Shown here piece by piece: positions 1-8,195 of a DNA stretch of 64,000 nucleotides. The notes under the pieces were generated by a model that worked only from the letters and a program-made list of their open reading frames with translations, searched no databases and had not been told where the DNA came from. The stretch is from the NCBI RefSeq assembly GCF_000158915.1, contig NZ_GG657754.1, positions 9,058,595 to 9,122,594 on the forward strand, in the 5' to 3' direction. This DNA comes from Streptomyces himastatinicus ATCC 53653. GTDB lineage: Bacteria > Actinomycetota > Actinomycetes > Streptomycetales > Streptomycetaceae. The position numbers and the translations under genes are program-made. Numbering within the stretch: position 1 is the stretch's first letter; each line of letters starts with the position of its first letter.

Positions 1-1446
1 GATGGACATCGTGCGCAGCCGTGCCGCGGCCAGTTCGATCGCCAGCGGCATCCCGTCCAGCGCCCGGCAGACGCGCGCCATCGTCGTACGGTGGCCGACC
101 GCGAGGTCACGGCGCACCGCCCCGGCCCGGTCCCGCAGCAACTGGACGGCGGGGGAGGACTCGATCTCGTCCGGGCTCGCGTCCCCCTCCGGCAGGCCCA
201 GCGGCTCGACCTGCCACAGCGCCTCCCCGGTGATGCCGAGCGGCTCCCGGCTCGTCGCCAGGATCCGCAGCCGCCGGCACTCCCCGAGGACCCGGTGGGC
301 GAACACCGCCGCGGCCTCGATCACATGCTCGCAGTTGTCCAGGATCAGCAGCGCGTCCCGCTCGCGGATCGCGGCGATGAGCCGGTCCGCCAGCTCCGCC
401 TTCGGGGCCCCGCCCAGCAGGGTGTCCCGCAGGCCCAGCCCGGTGAGCGCCGCCTGCGCCACGTCGCCGTCCGCGCCGATGGCGGCGAGCTCCACCAGCC
501 ACGCCCCGTCCGGCAGGTCGCCGAGCAGCGTGCGCGCGGTTTCCGTAGCGAGCCGGGTCTTGCCCGAACCGCCTGGTCCGATCACGGTGGTGAGCCGGTG
601 TTCGGCGATGAGCCCGCGGACGGCGGCGACATCGGCGCCCCTGCCGACGAAGGTGGTCAGCTCGGCGCGCAGATTGGTCTTACGGCTCTCTTCCCGCTGC
701 CCCGGCCCCTGCCTCAACTCGCCCCGCAGCAGCGCGATATGCAGCGCGGCCAGCTCCGGCGAGGGGCCGACGCCCAGTGCGTCGGCCAGGGCCTCCCTCG
801 TGCGCTGGTACACCAGCAGCGCCTCGCTGTCGCGACCGGCCGCGGCCAGGGCGCGCATCAGCGCGGCGACGAGCGGTTCCCGCAGCGGATGCGCGGCCAC
901 CAGGTCGGTCAGCTCCGTGACCATCTCCGCCCCGTGCCCGAGGGCGACTTCCGCGTCCGCCCGCTCCTCCGCGGCGGTCAGGCGCAGCTCCTGGAGCCGG
1001 GCGACCGCGGCGTCGAACGCGGCGCTCTCCCGCAGACCGATGTCCTGCATGGCCGCACCGCGCCACAGCCCGAGGGCCTCGCCCAGCAGCCGTGCGCGCC
1101 GGGGAGGCTCCTCGGTGCGGGACCGGCCCGCGGTGACGAGGCGTTCGAACCGTACGGCGTCGACGGCGTCGGGCTCCACCGCCAGCCGGTAGCCCTCTGT
1201 CCGCCCCTCGACGACCGCGCCCGGCAGCGCCTTGCGCAGCCGGGACACCAGGCGCTGGAGGGCGTTCGTCGCATCGGCGGGCGGATGCTCGCCCCAGATC
1301 CAGTCGATGAGCGACGCCTTCGGGACGACGTGACCCGGCTTGAGCGCCAGGGCGACCAGCAGTCCGCGCAGCCGCGCGCCGGGGACGTCGGCCGAGCCAC
1401 CGTCGTCGGTACGCACCTCGAGTGGACCCAGCATCCCGATCTGCAC
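1..1446 (-). CDS. AfsR-type SARP regulator with NB-ARC ATPase domain (C-terminus beyond window)
   Basis: The frame is open from a GTG at 1446-1444 to the left edge (482 codons seen). Residues ~1-95 are an OmpR-like winged helix starting MQIGMLGPLEVRTD. Residues ~100-245 are a bacterial transcriptional activation (BTAD) TPR domain ending in ALGVGPSPELAALH. From ~270 there is an NB-ARC ATPase with Walker A GPGGSGKTRLA and a Walker-B-like stretch ALLILDNCEH. This layout is that of AfsR and the large SARPs, in which nucleotide binding controls DNA binding to 11-bp-spaced repeats. The downstream TPR or LuxR part is not visible. It is a candidate second SARP beside the small one at 6478. Family call firm; target genes unknown. 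Confidence 0.88.
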   Translation of the reverse strand, partial: MQIGMLGPLEVRTDDGGSADVPGARLRGLLVALALKPGHVVPKASLIDWIWGEHPPADATNALQRLVSRLRKALPGAVVEGRTEGYRLAVEPDAVDAVRFERLVTAGRSRTEEPPRRARLLGEALGLWRGAAMQDIGLRESAAFDAAVARLQELRLTAAEERADAEVALGHGAEMVTELTDLVAAHPLREPLVAALMRALAAAGRDSEALLVYQRTREALADALGVGPSPELAALHIALLRGELRQGPGQREESRKTNLRAELTTFVGRGADVAAVRGLIAEHRLTTVIGPGGSGKTRLATETARTLLGDLPDGAWLVELAAIGADGDVAQAALTGLGLRDTLLGGAPKAELADRLIAAIRERDALLILDNCEHVIEAAAVFAHRVLGECRRLRILATSREPLGITGEALWQVEPLGLPEGDASPDEIESSPAVQLLRDRAGAVRRDLAVGHRTTMARVCRALDGMPLAIELAAARLRTMSI

Positions 1447-1494
1447 CCGCTGATTTTGCCATGGCCGCCTTCCACGCAGCCGGTAGCCGGAAGT

Positions 1495-2940
1495 TCAGGC
1501 GAGGATCGACAGCAGGAGTGCCATTCCCAGGCCGAGCACGCTGACGAGTGTCTGCACCGCCGTCTGCGTCTTCGCCGCCTGGGTGAGGCTCATCCCGAAC
1601 GACTCCTTGACCAGCCAGAAACCGGCGTGGTTCACGTAGTTGAGGCCGAGGGAACCGGCGCCGATGGCCACCACGAGCAGCGACGCCTCCAGGCCGCCTC
1701 CGGTGCCGATCAGCGGAGCGACGATGCCGGTGGCGGACACGATCCCGACGGTGGCCGATCCGGTCGTCAGGGACAGCAGCAGGGCGATCAGCCAGCCCAG
1801 CACGATCACGTTGACGTGGGCACCCTTGGCCGCGGAGGCGATGGCATCACCGATGCCGGAGTCCTGGAGGACCTGGTTGAACGCGCCCCCGCCGCCGATG
1901 ATGAGCAGGATGGTGGCGACGGACTTGAGGCTGTCGTTCAGCGAGGTGCGGGTCTCCTCACCGGAGCGGCCCTGGTGGACGAGGGTCACGCCGAGGGCGA
2001 AGAGTAGGCCGCCGCCCATCGCCACCAGCGGTTCCCCCGCGAAGGTGAGGGCGGCACGCAGCCGGCTGGACTCGTCGAGCGCCGTCTCGGCGACGGCGCG
2101 CAGCAGCATGAGCGCGACCGGAACGAGCACGGCGGTGACGGCCAGGCCCGTGGGGACCCCGGCGCGGGGCCGTATCTCGTCGCGATGCTGGGCACCGGGA
2201 CCGGCCGACGCGACGGCCGGGGTCGGCTCGGGCCCGGCGTGCCGCCCGGCGCCGGTGAACTGGGTGACCAGCGTGGCGTCCGGGCGTACGTCAGCCAGCC
2301 GGGGCGCGATCCAGCGGGCGTAGACGGGCCCGGCCAGGATCACGGTGGGGACGGCGCAGACGATGCCGACGGCGAGGGTCAGGCCGAGGTCGGCATGGAG
2401 GCCGGTCATGGCGGTCAGCGGGCCGGGGTGGGGCGGGAGCATACCGTGCAGGGTGCACAGCGCGGCGATGGCGGGCACCCCGAGCAGGACGTACGGAGAG
2501 CCGTTCGTACCGCCCCGGTCCTCCAGCCTGCGCGCCACGCTGAAGATCAGCGGCAGGAGCACGATGAGGCCGATCTCGAAGAACATCGGAATACCGATGA
2601 CGAAGGCGGCGGCCACGACGAGCCAGGGCAACCGGCGGGTGCTGGACCGGTCGACGATGGCGTGCGCGATGGCGTCGGTGGCCCCGGAGTCGGACAGCAG
2701 ACGTCCGAGCATGGCGCCCAGCGCGAGGGTGAGTCCCACGTCGCCGAGGGTGCTTCCGGCTCCTTCCTCGATGGACTCCGTCAGCGTGGCGACGGGTTCG
2801 CCCGCCGCGAGCCCGGTGCCGACGGCGACGATGATGAGCGCGACGAACGGGTGGACGCGCAGCCGGGAGTTGATCAGAAAGATCAACGCGGAGAACCCCA
2901 CCATGAGGGTGAGCAGCAGAAACCAGGTGTGGGCGGTCAT
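1495..2940 (-). CDS. GntP-family gluconate/organic-acid:H+ permease
   Basis: The protein has 481 aa and about 12-14 hydrophobic segments throughout. It starts MTAHTWFLLLTLMVGFSAL, the usual GntP N-terminus, so the ATG at 2940 is chosen over longer in-frame starts. Conserved features include GIPMFFEIGLIVLLPL and the late NYVNHAGFWLVKE block typical of gluconate and related hydroxy-acid permeases. It is the last gene of a minus-strand unit gntR-MFS-gntP, 55 bp after the MFS gene, so GntR control is likely. The substrate cannot be told from sequence; the adjoining lactonase-like amidohydrolase suggests a sugar acid or a carboxylic acid from aromatic catabolism. Confidence 0.85.
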   Translation of the reverse strand: MTAHTWFLLLTLMVGFSALIFLINSRLRVHPFVALIIVAVGTGLAAGEPVATLTESIEEGAGSTLGDVGLTLALGAMLGRLLSDSGATDAIAHAIVDRSSTRRLPWLVVAAAFVIGIPMFFEIGLIVLLPLIFSVARRLEDRGGTNGSPYVLLGVPAIAALCTLHGMLPPHPGPLTAMTGLHADLGLTLAVGIVCAVPTVILAGPVYARWIAPRLADVRPDATLVTQFTGAGRHAGPEPTPAVASAGPGAQHRDEIRPRAGVPTGLAVTAVLVPVALMLLRAVAETALDESSRLRAALTFAGEPLVAMGGGLLFALGVTLVHQGRSGEETRTSLNDSLKSVATILLIIGGGGAFNQVLQDSGIGDAIASAAKGAHVNVIVLGWLIALLLSLTTGSATVGIVSATGIVAPLIGTGGGLEASLLVVAIGAGSLGLNYVNHAGFWLVKESFGMSLTQAAKTQTAVQTLVSVLGLGMALLLSILA

Positions 2941-2995
2941 GCGCGGATTGCCTTTCGATGTCTGACCGTTGAGCGGGCCGGCGCGGCGCCGGTGT

Positions 2996-4273
2996 TCAGG
3001 CTCCGGTGGGCTGGGGGACCTGCTCGTCGTGCGCACGGAGCGCGGCCGGGCGGTCGAGTTCCCGATGGGAGGTCTCGGGGAGCAGGAGGGCGGCCACGAC
3101 GGCGATGCCATAGGCCGTTCCGGCGAACAGGCCGATGCTGGCGCCCACACCGATCCGGTCGCTGAGGTAGCCGACGAGGGCGGGGAAGGCGGCCGCGACG
3201 ATACGGCCGAAGTTGTAGCAGAAGCTCTGCCCGGTGCCGCGCATGGCCGTGGGATAGAGCTCGGCGAAGAGCGAGCCGAGACCGGCGGGAATGCCCGCGG
3301 AGAAGAAGCCGAGAGGGATGCCGAGGAAGAACATCTGCGTCTCGGTGATCGGTACGAAGAGGTAGACGACGACCGAGACCAGGCACATCGCCGCGAAGAA
3401 GACGATGTTGCGGCGACGGCCGATGCGGTCGGCGAGGAAACCGGAGACGACGTATCCGAAGAAGGCGGCGGCGATGAACACGGCCAGATAACTGCTGGTC
3501 TTGAGCACGGACAGATGGTGCTCGGTGCGCAGGTACGTCGGCAGAAAGGTGGTCAGGGCGTAGTAGCCGCCGTGGCTGCCGAGGCCGAGGAAGCCACCGA
3601 GAAGGGTGACCCGCAGCAGATCGGTCCGGAAGATGCGCAGCAGCGAGACCCGGTTCCCGGACGTGGCCACCCGCTGCTGATAGATCGGCGGATCGGTGAC
3701 CTTGCGGCGGATGACGATGACCAGGACGGCGGGCAGCGCGGCCAGCCAGAACATCGAACGCCAGGCCCACTGCTCGGGCAGGGCGGTGAACAGGAAGGTG
3801 TACGCGGCCAGTGCGAGGCCCCAGCCCACGGCCCAGCCGCTCTGCACCGCGCCCAGGGCCCGGCCGCGGTGGCGGGTGCCCATGTACTCGCTGACCAGGA
3901 CCGCTCCGGCCGCCCACTCACCGCCGAAGCCGAATCCCTGGACGCTGCGCAACACCATGAGCTGGGAGTAGCCGGTGGTGAAGCCGATCAGCACGGTCGC
4001 GGTGGAGTAGACGAGGACGGTCCACTGGAGCACCCGGACCCGGCCGTACCGGTCCGAGGCCCACCCGGCGAGCCAGCCGCCGATCGCCGTGCAGATGAGC
4101 GTGATCGAGGCGAGCCTTCCGGCGGCTCCGGTGCTCAGCTGCCAGGCGGTCATCAGGGTGGGCAGGACAAGACCGAACAGCTGGGCGTCGGCCGCTTCCA
4201 GCGTCCACCCCCCGAACGCGGCCCAGAAGGCCCGTCGTTGTGGCCTGTCGGTGTCCCGGTACCAGGCAAACAT
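2996..4273 (-). CDS. MFS transporter, carboxylate/aromatic-acid uptake type
   Basis: The protein has 425 aa and twelve predicted membrane spans. It carries the MFS loop-2 signature GWASDRYGRVRVL and the repeat in the second half, GFLADRIGRRRNI. The segment GFGFGGEWAAGAVLVSEY and the tail LPETSHRELD are typical of the metabolite:H+ and aromatic-acid:H+ symporter groups (ShiA/PcaK-like). The ATG at 4273 (MFAWYRDTDRPQRRAF) is chosen because upstream residues are not hydrophobic or family-like. It lies 47 bp after gntR and 55 bp before gntP on the same strand, so it is probably co-transcribed. Substrate unknown. Confidence 0.83.
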   Translation of the reverse strand: MFAWYRDTDRPQRRAFWAAFGGWTLEAADAQLFGLVLPTLMTAWQLSTGAAGRLASITLICTAIGGWLAGWASDRYGRVRVLQWTVLVYSTATVLIGFTTGYSQLMVLRSVQGFGFGGEWAAGAVLVSEYMGTRHRGRALGAVQSGWAVGWGLALAAYTFLFTALPEQWAWRSMFWLAALPAVLVIVIRRKVTDPPIYQQRVATSGNRVSLLRIFRTDLLRVTLLGGFLGLGSHGGYYALTTFLPTYLRTEHHLSVLKTSSYLAVFIAAAFFGYVVSGFLADRIGRRRNIVFFAAMCLVSVVVYLFVPITETQMFFLGIPLGFFSAGIPAGLGSLFAELYPTAMRGTGQSFCYNFGRIVAAAFPALVGYLSDRIGVGASIGLFAGTAYGIAVVAALLLPETSHRELDRPAALRAHDEQVPQPTGA

Positions 4274-4319
4274 GAGCGGCTCATTTCTCGTGCGGGGTGC
4301 CCGCGCCGGCGGGGGAGTG

Positions 4320-5093
4320 TCAGCGCAGGTCGATGCGGTAGCGGAAGGTGCGGGCCAGCCCGCGCGAGCGGCGGTATTCCAGCGGAGTGGCGTCATGGGA
4401 CCGGGCGACACGGTCGATGACGACGACGGGGTCGTGGCGCGCGCACTGGAGCAGCAAGGCGTCCCCCGCGGTGGCCACGTCGACGGTGAGTTCCTCCGTG
4501 GCGGCCGCGACGATCTGCCCGCAGGTGCGCTCATAGAGGGGATAGAGAAGGTCGCCCAGGTCGTCCTGGCCGATGCGCTCCATCGGTTCGAACAGCGGGA
4601 GCGGCAGCCAGATGTCCTCGACCAGGACCGGCTTCTCCTCGTACAGCCGCAGCCGGTGCAGATGCAGCACCTCGCTCCCGGCTTCCAGGCCCAGGGCGGA
4701 GGTGATGGTCTGCGTGCCCACCTGGCGGGCGATGGAGAGGATGCGGCTCTGCGGGAAGCCGTCCCCCGCGGTGCCGAACCGGAAGAACCGGAAGAGGGAG
4801 GCCGTCAGGGAGGCGCGCCGGACGAACGTGCCCGACCCCTGCCGTCGCTCCAGCAGCCCTTCCTCGACCAGGTCGCGGAAGGCCCGCCTGATGGTGCCCA
4901 GGGACACGTCGTAGTACGCGACCAGAGTGGACTCGGCCGGAAGGGGCTGATCCGGGGCCCATTCCCCGGCCCGGACGCGTTCCGCGATCACTTCACGGAG
5001 GCGGGCGTGCAGGGGAAGCCGGGGATCCGTCCTGGCAAGGGCGGCCTGACCTGGGCTCACGGCATCGTCAGGGGCGGGCGACATCGGCTGCAT
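4320..5093 (-). CDS. GntR/HutC-family transcriptional regulator
   Basis: The protein has about 257 aa. The N-terminal winged helix (residues ~20-90) carries the GntR signature PLPAESTLVAYYDVSLGTIRRAFRDLVEEG followed by the wing RRQGSGTFV. The rest is a UTRA effector-binding domain (DIWLPLPLFEPM and later strands). The ATG at 5093 is preferred; a GTG at 5102 and an ATG at 5084 are also possible. It heads the operon with the MFS and GntP permeases and faces the amidohydrolase across a 60-bp promoter region containing a palindrome. It most likely represses both directions until a carboxylic-acid effector binds. Confidence 0.85.
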   Translation of the reverse strand: MQPMSPAPDDAVSPGQAALARTDPRLPLHARLREVIAERVRAGEWAPDQPLPAESTLVAYYDVSLGTIRRAFRDLVEEGLLERRQGSGTFVRRASLTASLFRFFRFGTAGDGFPQSRILSIARQVGTQTITSALGLEAGSEVLHLHRLRLYEEKPVLVEDIWLPLPLFEPMERIGQDDLGDLLYPLYERTCGQIVAAATEELTVDVATAGDALLLQCARHDPVVVIDRVARSHDATPLEYRRSRGLARTFRYRIDLR

Positions 5094-5120
5094 GCCCCAC
5101 ACCCTGCCCCTGTTTCCTAC

Positions 5121-5128
5121 AGACGTCT
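5121..5128. promoter_or_regulatory. Palindrome AGACGTCT, possible GntR operator
   Basis: A perfect 8-bp palindrome AGACGTCT sits in the short space between the divergent gntR and amidohydrolase starts. GntR/HutC proteins bind short palindromes in such positions. The placement supports an operator, but the motif is short and no second copy was noted. Confidence 0.4.
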
Positions 5129-5211
5129 AGTCCTTCATAGGGAAAATTCTTCTGAGGTGACTTCGACCAAGCCTGCACGCGCCCCCGACGGAGCTGTCGA
5201 TACGCACGCCC

Positions 5212-6039
5212 ATGTCTCCCCGAGCGATGAGATTCGCCCCCACTCGTCGCTACACCCCGGACTACGACGCCACCCCGGACACTTACCTGTCGCTCCTGGA
5301 CACCCATGGGCTGGACGGTGGGGTGCTGGTGCAGCCGAGCTTCCTCGGCACCGACAACTCGTATCTGCTGGAAGCCCTGGGCAAGGCCCCCCACCGGCTG
5401 TGGGGTGTCGCCGTGATCGACCCCGGGACCTCCCGGGACGAGCTGGACCGGCTGGTGCGGGCGGGCGTGTGCGGCATTCGCCTCAATCTGGTCGGACGCC
5501 CGGTCCCGCCTCTCCATGAGGCCGTATGGCAGCGCCTCGGCCGCGCGCTCGCGGCACGGAACCTGCACCTGGAAGTCCAGGCCCGCGCGGAGCAGTGGAA
5601 CGAGCTGTCGCCGTGGCTGCTCCGCTGGCCCGGACAGGTGGTCGTCGACCACCTGGGCCTTCCTCTCGACACGACCCTTTCCTCTCCCGGGGCGAAGGCG
5701 CTCGTCTCGCTGCTGACGGCCGATCATGTGTGGGTGAAGGCGTCCGCGCCCTACCGATCGGCCCGCGCCGCGGCGTCGGCCATGCTGCACCACGTGCTCG
5801 ATACGGCCGGCCCGGCCAGGACCCTATGGGGCAGCGACTGGCCGTGGACCCAGCATGAGGAGGGCAGGACCTACGCCGACACGTTGTCCTGGCTCATGCG
5901 ACAGCTCAGCGCCACGGAGATCACCCAGGTGTTGTGCGCCAACCCGCTGAGGCTGCTCACCGGAGGGCGGGCCGGTGATCTGGCCGCGCCGGTCGGGGGA
6001 TCGGTATCCCGGCGTTCTTCGCGGAAGCTGCGCGGATGA
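5212..6039 (+). CDS. Amidohydrolase-2 family metal-dependent hydrolase (LigI-like), N-terminus out of frame
   Basis: The 275-aa open frame begins MSPRAMRFAPTRRYTPDYD and continues as a TIM-barrel amidohydrolase of the 2-pyrone-4,6-dicarboxylate lactonase type (GVLVQPSFLGTDNSYLL, VVDHLGLP, GSDWPWTQHE with the metal-binding Asp). The family's N-terminal metal motif HxH is missing from this frame. It is encoded just upstream in another frame, from a GTG at 5157, as GAVDTHAHV. One extra base near 5215-5225 would join the two parts. The intact ancestor therefore ran 5157-6039. As written, a product starting at 5212 lacks metal ligands and is probably inactive, unless the base is a sequence error. 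It is divergent from the GntR/transporter operon and likely degraded the imported acid. Confidence 0.75.
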   Translation: MSPRAMRFAPTRRYTPDYDATPDTYLSLLDTHGLDGGVLVQPSFLGTDNSYLLEALGKAPHRLWGVAVIDPGTSRDELDRLVRAGVCGIRLNLVGRPVPPLHEAVWQRLGRALAARNLHLEVQARAEQWNELSPWLLRWPGQVVVDHLGLPLDTTLSSPGAKALVSLLTADHVWVKASAPYRSARAAASAMLHHVLDTAGPARTLWGSDWPWTQHEEGRTYADTLSWLMRQLSATEITQVLCANPLRLLTGGRAGDLAAPVGGSVSRRSSRKLRG

Positions 6040-6477
6040 TTTATCGGCGCCCACAAGATCCCTCAGGAGATCGTGCCGCGAGGGTTAACTAAGTGTTCCC
6101 CTACTTCTGGGAGAGGTAAGCTATGTGCTTTGTATTTGCTGACGCTCCGGGAGGTAATATCGGGCGCAACGGCCGTGGCTGAATTTTCGCTATTGACTCG
6201 ATTCACTTCCCGGTATCCGGGAGTTCATCTATGGAATCCACGCCTCTTCGAACGGCTTCGCCTTGGCTATTGGGCCTGGTGAGAGCGGTTGTGTGGCCGG
6301 AAACCGATTCGCGTGTTTTTTATCTTAAAATGCGTTCCGGTGGTCATGATCGGCCACGTTAGTTGACACATGTACTTGGCAGTCGTAACGTCCCTTGGTA
6401 AGGGGAATGAAGTGAATGCCTGCCCATGCAGGCCTCTGATAAAGCATTGCACTATATGCAACGGCAGGGGGAGCTGG
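6040..6477. other. AT-richer intergenic region before the SARP gene
   Basis: About 440 bp without a convincing gene and with clearly lower GC than the surroundings (several runs such as TTTTTTATC and TTAACTAAG). Open frames here (for example from 6073) lack Streptomyces third-position GC bias and match no family. It probably holds the promoter and regulatory sites of the SARP gene. Confidence 0.55.
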
Positions 6478-7275
6478 ATGGGGTATTCCAAGGGAAAAAG
6501 TGTGCAGGTTCTCGGTATGTTGCGTATTGCCGACGACGGTGAGGTGGAGAGTCTGGCGTTGGCCCATAAGCCTCGCACCGTACTGGCGATGTTGGTGGCT
6601 CACCCCGATCAGGTTGTGTCGCTGCCCGCACTCGTTCGTGAATTATGGGGTGATCACCCTCCGGCCAGTGCTCTCAGGGTCGTCCAGACCTACATCCTCC
6701 AGGCACGGAAGGCGCTCAGTCAGGCCACCCGGCTTCCCATCAAGGTCATCATCCAAGAGGCCCTCACGACGCATGCCGGTGGCTACATGTTCAGTGAGTC
6801 GTTCGCCCGACTCGACTACCGGATCTATCAAGGGCTTGTCGACTCGGGGCGCAAAGCGCTGGCCAATGGTGATCTTTCTGCCGGGGTCAGCTATCTGGGT
6901 GACGCTCTGGGGATCTGGCGAGGGTCGGCGTTCGCTGATGTCGTCGTCGGAAGGATGCTGGAATCCCGCCGGCGGCAGTACGAGGAGTCCCGGTTGGGGG
7001 CGTTGGAGACGCTCGCCGAAGCGAAGATCGAGATTGGGCGCCACTTGGAGGTCACCGCCGACCTCGCCGCCCTTACCACCGAGTATCCCTATCATGAGGG
7101 GTTGCACTCCCAATATATGCGCGCCTTGGAGAAGGCCGGGCGCCGGGCGCAGGCACTCGAAGTGTTCCATCGCCTGCGCGTCGGGCTCGTGTCCGAGCTG
7201 GGTATCGAGCCCGGCCATACGATTAGCCGTCTGCAATACAGCATTCTCAACTCCTCTCCGGTCAACGGCGTCTGA
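6478..7275 (+). CDS. Small SARP transcriptional activator, TTA-containing
   Basis: The 265-aa protein has only the two SARP core domains. These are an OmpR-type winged helix (VQVLGMLRIADDG to residue ~100, with ELWGDHPPASALRVVQTYI) and a BTAD domain to the end (LGIEPGHTISRLQ). The ATG at 6478 has an AGGGGGAG Shine-Dalgarno; a GTG at 6502 with AGGGA in front is an alternative. Codon 56 is TTA (6643-6645), so translation should need the bldA leucyl-tRNA. Its GC content is lower than that of its neighbours. Small SARPs are usually cluster-specific activators. The 11-bp repeats before 16694 and before the AMP ligase are candidate targets. Confidence 0.88.
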   Translation: MGYSKGKSVQVLGMLRIADDGEVESLALAHKPRTVLAMLVAHPDQVVSLPALVRELWGDHPPASALRVVQTYILQARKALSQATRLPIKVIIQEALTTHAGGYMFSESFARLDYRIYQGLVDSGRKALANGDLSAGVSYLGDALGIWRGSAFADVVVGRMLESRRRQYEESRLGALETLAEAKIEIGRHLEVTADLAALTTEYPYHEGLHSQYMRALEKAGRRAQALEVFHRLRVGLVSELGIEPGHTISRLQYSILNSSPVNGV

Positions 7276-7323
7276 CGTGCCCCTATGGGCACGGTTCATT
7301 GATCGTCCCTCGGTCCGGCTCCT

Positions 7324-8073
7324 TTACGCGACGGTGTATCCGCCGTCCACGGCGAAGATGGCTCCTGTCGCATAACTGGCCAGGGGGTCCGTGAAGTTCA
7401 GGATCCACCAAGCGATCTCCTCGGCCGTGCCCAACCGGCCCATCGGTATCTGCTCCTGGGTCTGGTGGATGGTCATCACTGCTTGGTCGTCAAGCGCGTT
7501 GTTCTCCAGGATCGGCGTCTCGATCGGCCCCGGAGCCACGGAAACCACCCGGACGCAGCTCTGGGCCAATTCGTTTGCCCAGGAGCGGGTGAAGAAGTCG
7601 AGCGCCGCCTTGGTGGCGCCATATACGCATAAGCCCGGCCAACCGTGCTGGCCGATGGCCGCGCTGATGTTCACCACGGTCCCTTCCGCACGCTCCAGGC
7701 AGGGCAGTGCGGCCTGGGTGATCAGCAGCGGGGCCCGGAGATTCACGGCGATGAATTGGTCGAACTCCGATGGAGTGATCATGCCAAGGTGCGTTGGCCG
7801 GAAGACGCTGGCGCTGTTGACCAGGATGTCGATGCCACCGAAGGCCGCCACTGCCTCCGAGATGATCGCCTGAGGGGCGTCCACCTCGCTGATGTCCGCG
7901 GTCACCGGTGTGATCGACGGCCGCCCCTTCGCGGTGGCCTTGAGCTTTTCGAGTGTCCTTCCCACGGCCAGCACATTCGCCCCGTGGTCAGCGAAAGCGC
8001 GCGCCGTGGCGCGACCGATCCCGCTGCCGGCCCCCGTGATGACGATGGTCTTGCCGGTTAAGGTGGACTCCAT
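7324..8073 (-). CDS. Short-chain dehydrogenase/reductase
   Basis: A 249-aa classical SDR. It has the cofactor motif GAGSGIG near residue 15, LVNSASV, catalytic Ser in NISAAIG, catalytic YGATK, and PG-x-I after it (APGPIETPI). The tail AIFAVDGGYTVA is the standard oligomerisation end. The ATG at 8073 has GGGAGAG 8 nt upstream. Codon 5 is TTA (8061-8059), another bldA-dependent gene in this region. It lies 122 bp downstream of the AMP-ligase gene on the same strand and may be in its transcript. Cofactor and substrate are not predictable; it could tailor the cluster product. Confidence 0.85.
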   Translation of the reverse strand: MESTLTGKTIVITGAGSGIGRATARAFADHGANVLAVGRTLEKLKATAKGRPSITPVTADISEVDAPQAIISEAVAAFGGIDILVNSASVFRPTHLGMITPSEFDQFIAVNLRAPLLITQAALPCLERAEGTVVNISAAIGQHGWPGLCVYGATKAALDFFTRSWANELAQSCVRVVSVAPGPIETPILENNALDDQAVMTIHQTQEQIPMGRLGTAEEIAWWILNFTDPLASYATGAIFAVDGGYTVA

Positions 8074-8195
8074 CGAAAAGCTCTCCCTGGCTGCCTCGGC
8101 GATGTGCTGTACACACTATGAACACCGTATGCGCCCAGGGAGTTGCACACCGTTAAGGGCGGCTTTGTGCGGAAGTGCCCCGCGGAGCGCGCTCG

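Noticed and set aside
91-2007. Long plus-strand open frame (638 codons) over the SARP and GntP genes
   Set aside because: It is an antisense shadow of two well-recognised minus-strand proteins; composition is low-complexity and matches no family.
6073-6282. Small plus-strand frame before the SARP gene
   Set aside because: No ribosome site, no codon bias, no family; the region looks like AT-rich regulatory DNA.
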